Both the position numbers and the translations under genes were made by a program. Below are positions 56,294 through 64,000 of a stretch of 64,000 nucleotides of DNA, piece after piece. The stretch's first letter is position 1; each line of letters begins with the position of its first letter. The notes beneath the pieces were generated by a model. It did no database searches and was not told where the DNA came from. It worked only from the letters and a program-made list of their open reading frames with translations. Origin of the DNA: Sutterella massiliensis (lineage in GTDB: Bacteria > Pseudomonadota > Gammaproteobacteria > Burkholderiales > Burkholderiaceae_F); the NCBI RefSeq assembly GCF_016899755.1, contig NZ_JACJJC010000003.1, positions 62,001 to 126,000 on the forward strand. Direction: 5' to 3'.

Positions 56294-58648
56294 TCAAGCG
56301 CTTTTTCGTGCCTTTTTCGCTTTCTTAAGGCCGCTCGCAAGCCGCTCGGCAAGGCCGCCCTCGCGGCTTGTCGGCGTCTCGACGGCACGCCTGAGCGCCG
56401 CGTCGCTACCGAAGACCGCCACGCTTCGCTTCGTTCGCGTTACGCCCGTATAGAGCAGTTCTCGCGTAGCGAGCCCCGACATCGGATTGACGGGCAGAAA
56501 CACCGCAACGTCCTCGAACTCCGAGCCCTGCGACTGATGAATCGTCATGGCGAAAGCCGTGTCGGCGGGTGGCAAGAGCGCGGGCGGAAGTCGGCGCCCG
56601 ACTTCACCGAAGCGCACGACGTGCGCAAACTTGCCGTCCTTGCCGCGCTCGGGCACGACAATGCCGATATCGCCGTTGAAAACGCCGAGCATGTCGTCGT
56701 TGCGCCGAACGATCACAACGCGCCCCGGCCAATTTTCGAGGTCGAGCCGCTCGTCGAGCCAGCCCTCGGAAAGCAGTCGATCGCGAAGCTTCGTCTCGAA
56801 GTAAGCGTTCACCGCCTCAACGCTCATCGGGCCGCGGCGCTGTGCGGTAAGTGCTCGGAAGCTTTCGAGCGTCGACCAGAGCGAGCGCCATTGAAGTTCG
56901 ATCGTCTCCGGCCGTGCGTTTCGACGAACGGCCTCAAGGTACCCAGAAAGTGCGCCGCAGTAGCACTCGAACTTTTCGTCGAGCCAAAGGGCGGCACTTT
57001 TGCTCAACCCGGAAGCGCCGTCAAAGGGCTCGTCGTAGCGCGTCACGCTGTAGCGACCGTCGGCAGGCGTCGCAAAAAGACGCTTCACGGCCTCAAAGAC
57101 GTCGCCCTCGCGCTCCCCTTCGTCAAAGAGCGAGGGCTCTTCGGGCACATCGGCCGCTGCGCCCGAACGCGGCGCTGGGATTTCCTCAAGCTCGTGATTG
57201 ATGGCTTTGGCGAGTCGCCCGATCACCGTATCTTCGGGGAAGCGCCGGCTCGTTTTGAGCGTCACGACGGCTGCACCGAGCGCCCCCCCTTCGTCGGAAA
57301 TATCGGCAAAAACCGCGCCCGGCCCCACGGCTGCGAGCTGGTGCTTGTCACCCAAAATAATGAGGCGCGTCTCGAGTGAGACGGCGCGAAGCAGTCTTGC
57401 GGCAAGGTGAATGTCCACCATAGAGGCTTCGTCAATGATGAGAACATCGGCCTCAAGCGGATTGTCCTCGCTGGGACGGCGGCCGTTCGACGTGCGCGAG
57501 ACGAGCCACTTGTGAATCGTGCGTTCGCGAATCGCTTGATGCTCGGGCTCTCGCGTGGCGTCAGCCGCTACAACGGCCGCCACGTGCGGCAGATTCGCAG
57601 CCAGTTTGGGCGAAGCGAGGCTCAGCATGATCGACTGACGCATGCGGCTTGCAGCCTTGCCGGTGGGTGCCGCGAGCGCGACGCGCAGCTCGGGCTTTTC
57701 GGCAAAAAGGCACTCGAGAATCTGCACGACCGTTGTTGTCTTCCCGGTCCCGGGCCCGCCCGAAATGACGGCAAAACGACGCTTGAGCGCAAGTTCGAGC
57801 GCCTTGCGTTGCAGCTCGTCAGCGCCGAGCGACTGCGCGAGCGCATTGACGCGCTCGAGCGACTCGGCGCGCAGCCGTCGCTGCGGCAGCAAATAAAACT
57901 GCAGGAGCCGGCGTGCGAGCTCGAGCTCTTCGAGCGCCTCTCGCGCAAGATAGAGGCGAGAAGCTTCGAATTCTCGATCCGAGATGCGCCCCTTGCGAAG
58001 CACGGCTTCGCCGATGTCGCCGCGCCGCTTGATGCGCCCGCCGCGCGCGGCATCGATAACAAAGGGAGCAGCGGCCGACGAGGCAGCCGCTCTAATGGCT
58101 GCGCGCTCGAGCTGTGCGTGCGCACCTACGGCACCGGCCTTCGCCGCTGAAAGCGCTTCGAGCGCCGACAATTCGCCCGCGAGCGAGAGCGTCTTCAGAA
58201 CACGCAGTCCCGCTTCAACGGTCGGGCGCTTGATGCGGCGAAGCGCCGCCGGGAAACTTTCGAGCGAACCGCCTTCGAAGTAGGTCTCTACCAGTGCGGC
58301 CGCGTCTAAGGGCACACTTTGCGCTTCACCGTCGCGATCTGCTTCGTCGCGTGCTTCGGCCGTTTCCCGAGAAAGCGCATCCGCGAGCAAAAGCGCGCCT
58401 TCGAGCGCGCCGAAGCGCACGCAGACGCTGCCCGCCTGCGCGGCTTCGTCAAACGCCAGAGCGAGCGCCGTCATGAAGCGCTCGAACTCGGTGCTCTCCG
58501 TCAAAAGGAGCGCCGCTTGCACCTCTGGGCGCTCGTCGGCTGCGGCGCGGCGGCGCGCCGCGCGTAGAAGCGCCGAAAAAACACCCGAAAACCCGCCGAC
58601 GCAAAGTGTGCCGCCGCCAAGCGCCGATTGAATGTCGTTCTTATGCAT
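56294..58648 (-). CDS. recD: Exodeoxyribonuclease V alpha subunit
   Basis: The 5'-3' helicase motor of RecBCD. The 784-residue protein has a RecD N-domain, Walker A AVISGGPGTGKTTTV near 290, Walker B LIIDEASMVD, LGDKHQLAAVGPG and the C-terminal helicase motif TIHQSQGSEF. The ATG at 58648 overlaps the recB end by eight bases. The linker between RecA-like domains (~500-600) is longer and more acidic than usual. Confidence 0.95.
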   Translation of the reverse strand: MHKNDIQSALGGGTLCVGGFSGVFSALLRAARRRAAADERPEVQAALLLTESTEFERFMTALALAFDEAAQAGSVCVRFGALEGALLLADALSRETAEARDEADRDGEAQSVPLDAAALVETYFEGGSLESFPAALRRIKRPTVEAGLRVLKTLSLAGELSALEALSAAKAGAVGAHAQLERAAIRAAASSAAAPFVIDAARGGRIKRRGDIGEAVLRKGRISDREFEASRLYLAREALEELELARRLLQFYLLPQRRLRAESLERVNALAQSLGADELQRKALELALKRRFAVISGGPGTGKTTTVVQILECLFAEKPELRVALAAPTGKAASRMRQSIMLSLASPKLAANLPHVAAVVAADATREPEHQAIRERTIHKWLVSRTSNGRRPSEDNPLEADVLIIDEASMVDIHLAARLLRAVSLETRLIILGDKHQLAAVGPGAVFADISDEGGALGAAVVTLKTSRRFPEDTVIGRLAKAINHELEEIPAPRSGAAADVPEEPSLFDEGEREGDVFEAVKRLFATPADGRYSVTRYDEPFDGASGLSKSAALWLDEKFECYCGALSGYLEAVRRNARPETIELQWRSLWSTLESFRALTAQRRGPMSVEAVNAYFETKLRDRLLSEGWLDERLDLENWPGRVVIVRRNDDMLGVFNGDIGIVVPERGKDGKFAHVVRFGEVGRRLPPALLPPADTAFAMTIHQSQGSEFEDVAVFLPVNPMSGLATRELLYTGVTRTKRSVAVFGSDAALRRAVETPTSREGGLAERLASGLKKAKKARKSA

Positions 58649-61600
58649 GGCCGCTCTCCTTGCCGTTCACCGCTGCGTACGCTTCGGTCTTCGCAGCATT
58701 CAGTACGCCCGTCTGAAGCGCCGCAAGCCGGCGAGCAGAGACGCCCGAATCGAAAAATTCATCGAGCGCCGCTATCACCTCAGGTTTCACCGGATCGAAA
58801 ACGATGCCCTGCGGATTCGCCGCCGTTGTCGTCTCGGCGCGAACGCCGCGCAGGAACACGTAAATCGCGCCCCCGATCATGGATTCGCGGAATTTCTCGC
58901 CCAAACGCGCCTTGAGGAAGCGACGCAGCGCTACGAGATAGATGAGGTACTGCAGCCGATAGCAGTGCTTTCTCATCTCGTCGCTCATCGCGTTTTCGTC
59001 GTAGCCCTCGGGCGTATCCGCGACAGCGTTGCTTTTCCAGTCGATCACCCAGAACTTGCCGTCGACAGCGATGACCAGGTCGATGAACCCCGTGAGAAAG
59101 CCTGTGAGCCGCTCGCGCGTGAGTCCGGGCACGGCATACTTCGGATCGATCGCACCGAGGGCTTCCCCAAGAATGTCGGCGGTGAGCGTCGAGCGCATGC
59201 TCAGAAGAAATTCAAGTTCGGCAAACCGCATCCCGGCGGGCACGTTTTTGAGCCGCAGTCCCGGTGCAATTTCCGCATTGAGAACGTCGCAGAGCATGCG
59301 CGCAGCGCCGCGCACGGCGTCCGTCTTGGCCGCTTCACTCGGGAAGGAAAGATGCCGCTCGACGATGCGCCGAACAAAGGCTTCGCGCGCCTCGCACGCA
59401 TCGGGCTCTGCGAAATGCGCGAAGTCCGCCTCTTCGAGCATGGCGTGCAGGCATGTACCCGCCTGAGCGCCTCGCGGAAACGCGAGGATGTCGCCGCTCG
59501 GCAGCCGCCGCTTTTTCGCTCCGAAGAAGGGCTTGGCACCCGCCCCCTCGGCTTCATCCTCCAGCATGCGGGAAATCGCCGTAAAACTCGAAATGCGCCA
59601 CTGCGCCCGGCGGTCTTTCGCGGGTGCGGCCGTAAGCGCTGCCGTTTCGCTTGCAAGCGCGCGCACGGGCGCGACCTTGCGCGAACGCACCTCGTTGATG
59701 TCGCGCAGCACAATTGTTCGCTCGTCCGAGAGCGTTTCGAGGACCTTAAGCACCGCTTCGCCGCTCGCAGGCGACTCCTCTCCCGTGAGAATTCGGAAAA
59801 ACGCGTTTTTGAGTGTCTGTCCGTGCCAGAGCGTGTTGTTCTTTGGAGAGCGCGGCCGCTGCGGCACGGTGATGACAAGCCGTTTGGCAGCGCGCGTCAT
59901 CGCAACGTACGCAAGACGCAGGAGTTCCTGACGGGCTTCAGCGACTTCCGCTTCGGGACACGCCGTTTTTTCGTGCGAAAGCTGCAGCACCATGCCGCAG
60001 GGCGACACGCCCGCATCAACACGCGCACGCCGAACGGCACTCGGGCTGCCGCTCGTATCGAACTGCTCGGCATTCGGAACATAAACGATCGGGTACTGCA
60101 GCCCCTTGCTCGAATGAATCGTTTCGCCCGTGACGACGTTCGCATCGCTTTCGAGCCGAAGCTTGCGCGCTTCGCTGCCCGCCTCGTCATCGGCACCGGC
60201 GACCGCAGACTCGAACCATGCGATGAGACCCGCAGGCGTCGGGTGCCGTCGGCCCGCTTCGTGGAGTACTTCGACGAGATGCGTGTAATTGGCGAGCATG
60301 CGCTCGCCGTTATGCACGCGCAGCAGCCGCTGCGCGAGCCCCGTCTCTTCCATAAGCCCCGCAAAGGCCGACGCAACGCCGTAGCGGCGCCACTTCGCCG
60401 CACAGTTCTCAAAGAGCGCGCGCAGCGCAACGCGGCCGGCTTCGTCATCAGCTGCAATTTGCGAAAGCGGCTCCCCGATAAAGCGCGTGGCGCGAGCGGC
60501 GCGAACGACCCGTTCGTCACCCGGCGCATTAAAGGCACGCAGCACAAGGAGAAGGTCCGCCGCTTCGGGCGTTGCGCAGACGTCGGCCTTGCTGTTCATG
60601 CGAAGGCGTACGCCGTACTTCAAGAGCGCCGCACGAATGGGCGCTATCTCGTCGCGCGTTCGAACGAGAATCGCAATATCGCGCGCTTCAACCGCACGAA
60701 GAGGCACGCGGCGCTCGCCGAGCAGGACCTCGCCGATTTGAGGCGACGCGTCGCCCTCTTCAAGGGCAACGGCAGCTTTGCCCGCCTTGCCCGCGCCGAT
60801 CAACGCCGCAATATCACCCGCGATCGCCTGGGCGGTCGCGTCGACGCGATCGCTCTTCGCCATGGGAAGCGATGTCACCGTCCCCCAGATTTCGAGCGGC
60901 ACGACCGCCTTCCAGCTGCCGCGCGTCAAGCGAAAGAGCCCTGTATTCGAGTCGCTTGCCTTCACCTGCGTGTAGCGGAGCTCCTCGCGCAGGAAAGGCC
61001 CGCGCGAGTCGGCCGGCGCGGCCGCAAAAAAACGGTTGAACGCCTCAACGAGGGGCGGACTCGAGCGAAAGTTCTTCTGCAGTTCCGCGCAGATGCCGAT
61101 ACGGGCAATGAGGCGGCGCGCATCGAGATACGTGTTGAGGTCCGCCGAACGGAATCGATAGATCGCCTGTTTGGGGTCGCCCACGAAAAAGAGCGCGCGC
61201 GAAGGTTTATCGCTCGCCGCTGCCGATTCGGCCGCCTGAACCGTCGAGGCCGGATGCACGGCATCGATGAAGAGACGCTTGAAAATCGCGAACTGCAGCG
61301 GATCCGTATCCTGAAATTCGTCAACAAGCACCCCTCGATAGGCCGAGCGCAGGCTCCCGGCAAAATCGCCCGAGCGATCCGCTTCAAGACGCGCCCAAAG
61401 CTCCACGAGAAGGTCGTCAAAGGTGGCAACGCCCGCCGCGCGCTTCTTTTCGCGAAGCGCTGCGGGCGCTTCCTCAATAAAGCGCGCGAGGACCGCCGTC
61501 ATCGGGTCGTTCTCCGAGGGCGTCTCAGCCGAAAGTTCGGAAACGATCTCTCGCGGCATCAGCGAGGCCGGGTGCCCCGCGAGGGCATGAAGCTTCTCAG

Positions 61601-62621
61601 ACCAAGCCGCACCGAGCGCGAGACGCTCGCGCACGTCCGGCGCGTCGCGATACCGGTCGAGCTCTCTGCGCAGGAAGTCTTCGACCACGTCTTCACGAAG
61701 CGCGGCGTCATCGTCTTCGAGCGTCCAGTCGAGTGCGGCGCCCGACGAAAAGGCGAATGCCGTCAGCGACTTCTGTGCGAAGCTGTGAATCGTGTAGATC
61801 GCCGCCTTATCAAAGCGCGTGAGTGAGCGCTTGATGCGAGCAGCAATCGCCGAGCGTTCGTAAAAAGCGGCCACTTTCTCTGCTTTCTCACCGCTTCCCG
61901 CAAGGGCTGCCGTCCGACGCTTCTTCCAGAGCTCGAGCTGCTCGACGAGAAGCCTGTCGACTTCGTCCGCACCGAGCGTCCCCGTGAGGAACCCGTGCAT
62001 GTCTGAGAGGTGATGCTTAATGCGAGCCGAGAGCTCGGCCGTCGCCGCTCGCGTGAAACTCATAATAAGGAGCGTATCGATCGGCATATCCTCTTCAACG
62101 ACGAGGCGCAGCACCAGATGCTTGATCGAAAAGGTCTTCCCTGTGCCTGCCGATGCCTCAAGGAGCGTCGGCACCGTCAGAGGCGCCGTGCACACGTCAA
62201 AGGCAACGGGATTGGTCGCAGTGCCCGAGGCAACTGCGGCAACTGCAGCCTCCGAAGGCTCGCTCGGGAGCACGGCCGCCGTTTCGCTGCCCGCTTCGGA
62301 AAATACGTCGAGCGCTTTCGCTTCGAGCCCCTCGGCCAATGCCGCCTTTGCGGGTGCTGCGGCGGGTTCGAGCAGATGGGACTCCCGCGGCGCAGGCGCA
62401 GCGGGCACCGCCCGAGCGGGCGGCGTTCGATGAAGGAGCAGCTCCTGCACCCAGTCGGCTTCGATGGCATCGCTTTCCGTCCAGGCGTCCTCACCGTCGT
62501 TTGCCAGACAGTCGAGCGGAATATCGTCGTCGCTCGCCGCAGGCGGTACGTCGTCGAAAAACGAGGGCATTGCACCCGACGAAAATTCGTCCTCGAGCAC
62601 GTCGTAATTCTTCTTTTTCAT
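58641..62621 (-). CDS. recB: Exodeoxyribonuclease V beta subunit
   Basis: 3'-5' helicase plus nuclease of RecBCD, used in double-strand-break repair. The 1,326-residue protein has UvrD-type motifs (Walker A LEASAGTGKTFSIKHL, LVDEFQDTDPLQF, FVGDPKQAIYRFR, HSSKGLQYPIVYVP) and the C-terminal nuclease motif GFIDLVIAVDGKFWVIDWKS. The helicase begins only near residue 170; the first ~165 residues are an acidic/Ala-rich extension not usual in RecB. The ATG at 62621 has AGGA upstream and lies one base after the recC stop. recD overlaps its end. Confidence 0.96.
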   Translation of the reverse strand: MKKKNYDVLEDEFSSGAMPSFFDDVPPAASDDDIPLDCLANDGEDAWTESDAIEADWVQELLLHRTPPARAVPAAPAPRESHLLEPAAAPAKAALAEGLEAKALDVFSEAGSETAAVLPSEPSEAAVAAVASGTATNPVAFDVCTAPLTVPTLLEASAGTGKTFSIKHLVLRLVVEEDMPIDTLLIMSFTRAATAELSARIKHHLSDMHGFLTGTLGADEVDRLLVEQLELWKKRRTAALAGSGEKAEKVAAFYERSAIAARIKRSLTRFDKAAIYTIHSFAQKSLTAFAFSSGAALDWTLEDDDAALREDVVEDFLRRELDRYRDAPDVRERLALGAAWSEKLHALAGHPASLMPREIVSELSAETPSENDPMTAVLARFIEEAPAALREKKRAAGVATFDDLLVELWARLEADRSGDFAGSLRSAYRGVLVDEFQDTDPLQFAIFKRLFIDAVHPASTVQAAESAAASDKPSRALFFVGDPKQAIYRFRSADLNTYLDARRLIARIGICAELQKNFRSSPPLVEAFNRFFAAAPADSRGPFLREELRYTQVKASDSNTGLFRLTRGSWKAVVPLEIWGTVTSLPMAKSDRVDATAQAIAGDIAALIGAGKAGKAAVALEEGDASPQIGEVLLGERRVPLRAVEARDIAILVRTRDEIAPIRAALLKYGVRLRMNSKADVCATPEAADLLLVLRAFNAPGDERVVRAARATRFIGEPLSQIAADDEAGRVALRALFENCAAKWRRYGVASAFAGLMEETGLAQRLLRVHNGERMLANYTHLVEVLHEAGRRHPTPAGLIAWFESAVAGADDEAGSEARKLRLESDANVVTGETIHSSKGLQYPIVYVPNAEQFDTSGSPSAVRRARVDAGVSPCGMVLQLSHEKTACPEAEVAEARQELLRLAYVAMTRAAKRLVITVPQRPRSPKNNTLWHGQTLKNAFFRILTGEESPASGEAVLKVLETLSDERTIVLRDINEVRSRKVAPVRALASETAALTAAPAKDRRAQWRISSFTAISRMLEDEAEGAGAKPFFGAKKRRLPSGDILAFPRGAQAGTCLHAMLEEADFAHFAEPDACEAREAFVRRIVERHLSFPSEAAKTDAVRGAARMLCDVLNAEIAPGLRLKNVPAGMRFAELEFLLSMRSTLTADILGEALGAIDPKYAVPGLTRERLTGFLTGFIDLVIAVDGKFWVIDWKSNAVADTPEGYDENAMSDEMRKHCYRLQYLIYLVALRRFLKARLGEKFRESMIGGAIYVFLRGVRAETTTAANPQGIVFDPVKPEVIAALDEFFDSGVSARRLAALQTGVLNAAKTEAYAAVNGKESGHA

Positions 62622-62622
62622 G

Positions 62623-64000
62623 TCATTCCTGCGAACGCCGACTGCGGGCGGCAACCGTCTTCTGGGCACGCACAAAGTCTTCAATCCGCGCCTCGCATTC
62701 GGGGGTGCCGCACGCCTTCATCATGCCGGCAAGCGCGTCTTCGAGTTCGCCGCGTGCGCGACGCGCCGCATCGAGATCCGCACCGCGGAAAAGGAGTTCG
62801 TCGGCACGCTCTTCGGTCACGTCGCCCGCTCTCGAGCGGTCGGGGAGCTGTGCCGCACGCTCGAATGCACACGAATAGAGTGCGTAGAGCGCCGCAGCAA
62901 AACGCTTGGCGGCCTTCGCAGAGACGAACGGAAATTGAGTGCACTCGACGGGAACCGCCTCTCCCGTCTTTGACGAGCCCTTCTTCGTCTCGCCCCGATG
63001 GAAGACTTCCGTTGCGACCGGCCGACCGGCCGCACAAGCAAAAAGATGCTCGACAAAACGCCGCTCGATTGTGGAGCCGCTCTCGCTCGAGACGCTCGCG
63101 CAAACACGAAGACGCTCGGAGACATCGAGCGGTGCCTTCGCCTTGCTGGCTTTTTCCGTCTTTTGCAGAGAAGGCTCTGTGGTTTCAAACTCAAGAGCGT
63201 GCACCGCAGCAAAGAGGCTCGTGAGGCGCACCGCAATGCGCACCGGCCGCTTTTCAGGCGTTGCGGCAGCAGGGAGCTTCACGACGATGCGTTCGTCTTC
63301 AAGGGGCGTCAGTTCCGCTTCCCGAGCGGCAACCCGCTCGGCGAGTTGCTCGGCAAAATCGATTTCGTCTTTGAGCGCCCACTCCCGAACGCCCGCCGTC
63401 CCCTTCGTCGGATCGCACCCCCAGCGCCGCTCGATCTCTTCTCGCGAGCGGCCTTCTCGCAGGTACTCGTAGGCAAAATGCTTGCGCTTCCAAGCGTCGA
63501 GCGGCTCGCGCGAAGGCATGAGCGAAACCGAGTCGGTCGCGCCCGACTCGGGCAGCACAATGCCGCTCTCTTTCAAAGCCCAATCGGCCGAACGGCGCCA
63601 GAAGCGCCAGAGGTCGTCAAAGTCCACAACCTCGACCGGACGTGCGCGCGCAATGCCTGCGTCGGCAAAACACGCTTCGCTCGCAGCATAAGCCGCAGCC
63701 TCGGCGTCCGCTACGGCTGCCAGCAGCGCTTTGTCGGTGCTTTGCCAGTCGCCGCTTGCGCTGCTGAAATTCGCTTTTGAAAAGCTGTTGAGCGATAGCC
63801 TCGTCGTGAGCTGCGCCTGCGCGGCACGGCGCGCTTCGCGTCCATGCGCAAACGACAGGAGCCAATCGCGCAATTCCGCTGCAACGATCGAGGGTTCCTT
63901 CTGATCGGCTTCGTTCGTGCCGCTCACATACGAAACAAGGAACGTCTTGCGTGCGGCGAGCAACAGGTCGAGGAACACATTGCGGTTGTCGACGCGGCTG
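62623..64000 (-). CDS. recC: Exodeoxyribonuclease V gamma subunit, C-terminal part
   Basis: The gene enters from the right edge; only the last ~459 codons are in the window. The visible part has DNRNVFLDLLLAARKTFLVS and YVSGTNEADQKEPS near its start, which match the RecC region that resembles a RecB nuclease domain, then the C-terminal domain to the TGA at 62623. recC-recB-recD is the standard order. Confidence 0.9.
   Translation of the reverse strand, partial: SRVDNRNVFLDLLLAARKTFLVSYVSGTNEADQKEPSIVAAELRDWLLSFAHGREARRAAQAQLTTRLSLNSFSKANFSSASGDWQSTDKALLAAVADAEAAAYAASEACFADAGIARARPVEVVDFDDLWRFWRRSADWALKESGIVLPESGATDSVSLMPSREPLDAWKRKHFAYEYLREGRSREEIERRWGCDPTKGTAGVREWALKDEIDFAEQLAERVAAREAELTPLEDERIVVKLPAAATPEKRPVRIAVRLTSLFAAVHALEFETTEPSLQKTEKASKAKAPLDVSERLRVCASVSSESGSTIERRFVEHLFACAAGRPVATEVFHRGETKKGSSKTGEAVPVECTQFPFVSAKAAKRFAAALYALYSCAFERAAQLPDRSRAGDVTEERADELLFRGADLDAARRARGELEDALAGMMKACGTPECEARIEDFVRAQKTVAARSRRSQE

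Noticed and set aside
58632..61826. Very long plus-strand open frame (>1,000 codons) opposite recB
   Set aside because: Antisense shadow of recB in high-GC DNA: Arg/His/Glu-rich, no domain, no ribosome-binding site, while recB shows all family motifs.

Overview
The window looks like chromosome of a high-GC betaproteobacterium of the order Burkholderiales, most likely the anaerobic or microaerophilic gut family Sutterellaceae (Sutterella / Parasutterella type). This is inferred from gene order (rpmF-fabHDG-acpP-fabF, lepA-lepB-rnc-era-recO-nagZ, recG-oxyR, orn-M48 peptidase-rsgA, thrC-moeA-moaD-moaE next to clpB) combined with an aspartate/fumarate respiration locus (two Dcu carriers, AspA, Wolinella-like FrdAB). 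No phage, plasmid, insertion sequence, rRNA or CRISPR array was seen; the window is almost entirely core genome.

Layout. 1-5.5 kb (minus): end of a NitT/TauT-type ABC importer (binding protein cut by the window edge, plus a single-chain permease-ATPase fusion), an NhaD-type antiporter and pncB. 5.6-12.5 kb (minus): nagZ, recO, era, rnc, lepB, lepA. 13-13.7 kb (plus): a frameshifted, unrecognised remnant. 13.8-19.1 kb (minus): fatty-acid genes fabF, acpP, fabG, fabD, fabH, then rpmF. 19.3-20 kb (minus): six tRNAs (four Gly-GCC, Leu-UAA, Cys-GCA). 20.3-26.3 kb (minus): dcu carrier, aspA, frdB, frdA. A 1.08-kb AT-richer intergenic region full of inverted repeats follows. 27.4-32.2 kb (plus): ridA, recG, oxyR, AI-2E-type permease. 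32.7-34.8 kb (minus): dcuC, orn. 35-42.2 kb (plus): M48-like protein, rsgA, moaA, putP and an unassigned cytosolic protein. 42.4-46.3 kb: an exported unknown, divergent Tat-exported HD-domain protein, and phoA behind a tandem Pho-box array. 46.5-53.9 kb (minus): clpB with a sigma-32 promoter, then the thrC-mobB-moeA-moaD-moaE-crcB cluster. 54.3-56.2 kb (plus): PIN-PhoH ATPase. 56.3-64 kb (minus): recC (partial)-recB-recD.

How the genes fit together. The Dcu carrier, AspA and FrdAB make a compact route: C4-dicarboxylate/aspartate uptake in exchange for succinate, deamination of aspartate to fumarate, and fumarate reduction as terminal electron acceptor. DcuC in the same window adds a succinate exporter. 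No membrane-anchor gene (frdC or equivalent) lies beside frdAB. Molybdenum-cofactor genes (moaA, mobB, moeA, moaD, moaE) support the molybdo-oxidoreductases usual in such anaerobes.

The most unusual signals are: a full-length ThrC whose PLP-binding lysine position holds aspartate; a Ste24-like M48 protein with both the catalytic Glu and the third zinc ligand replaced; a Tat-exported HD-domain protein; a conserved housekeeping superoperon with several expected genes missing and a decayed gene in one of the gaps; and clear regulatory arrays (five Pho-box half-sites before phoA, sigma-32 promoter before clpB, a terminator-like hairpin just before moaD).
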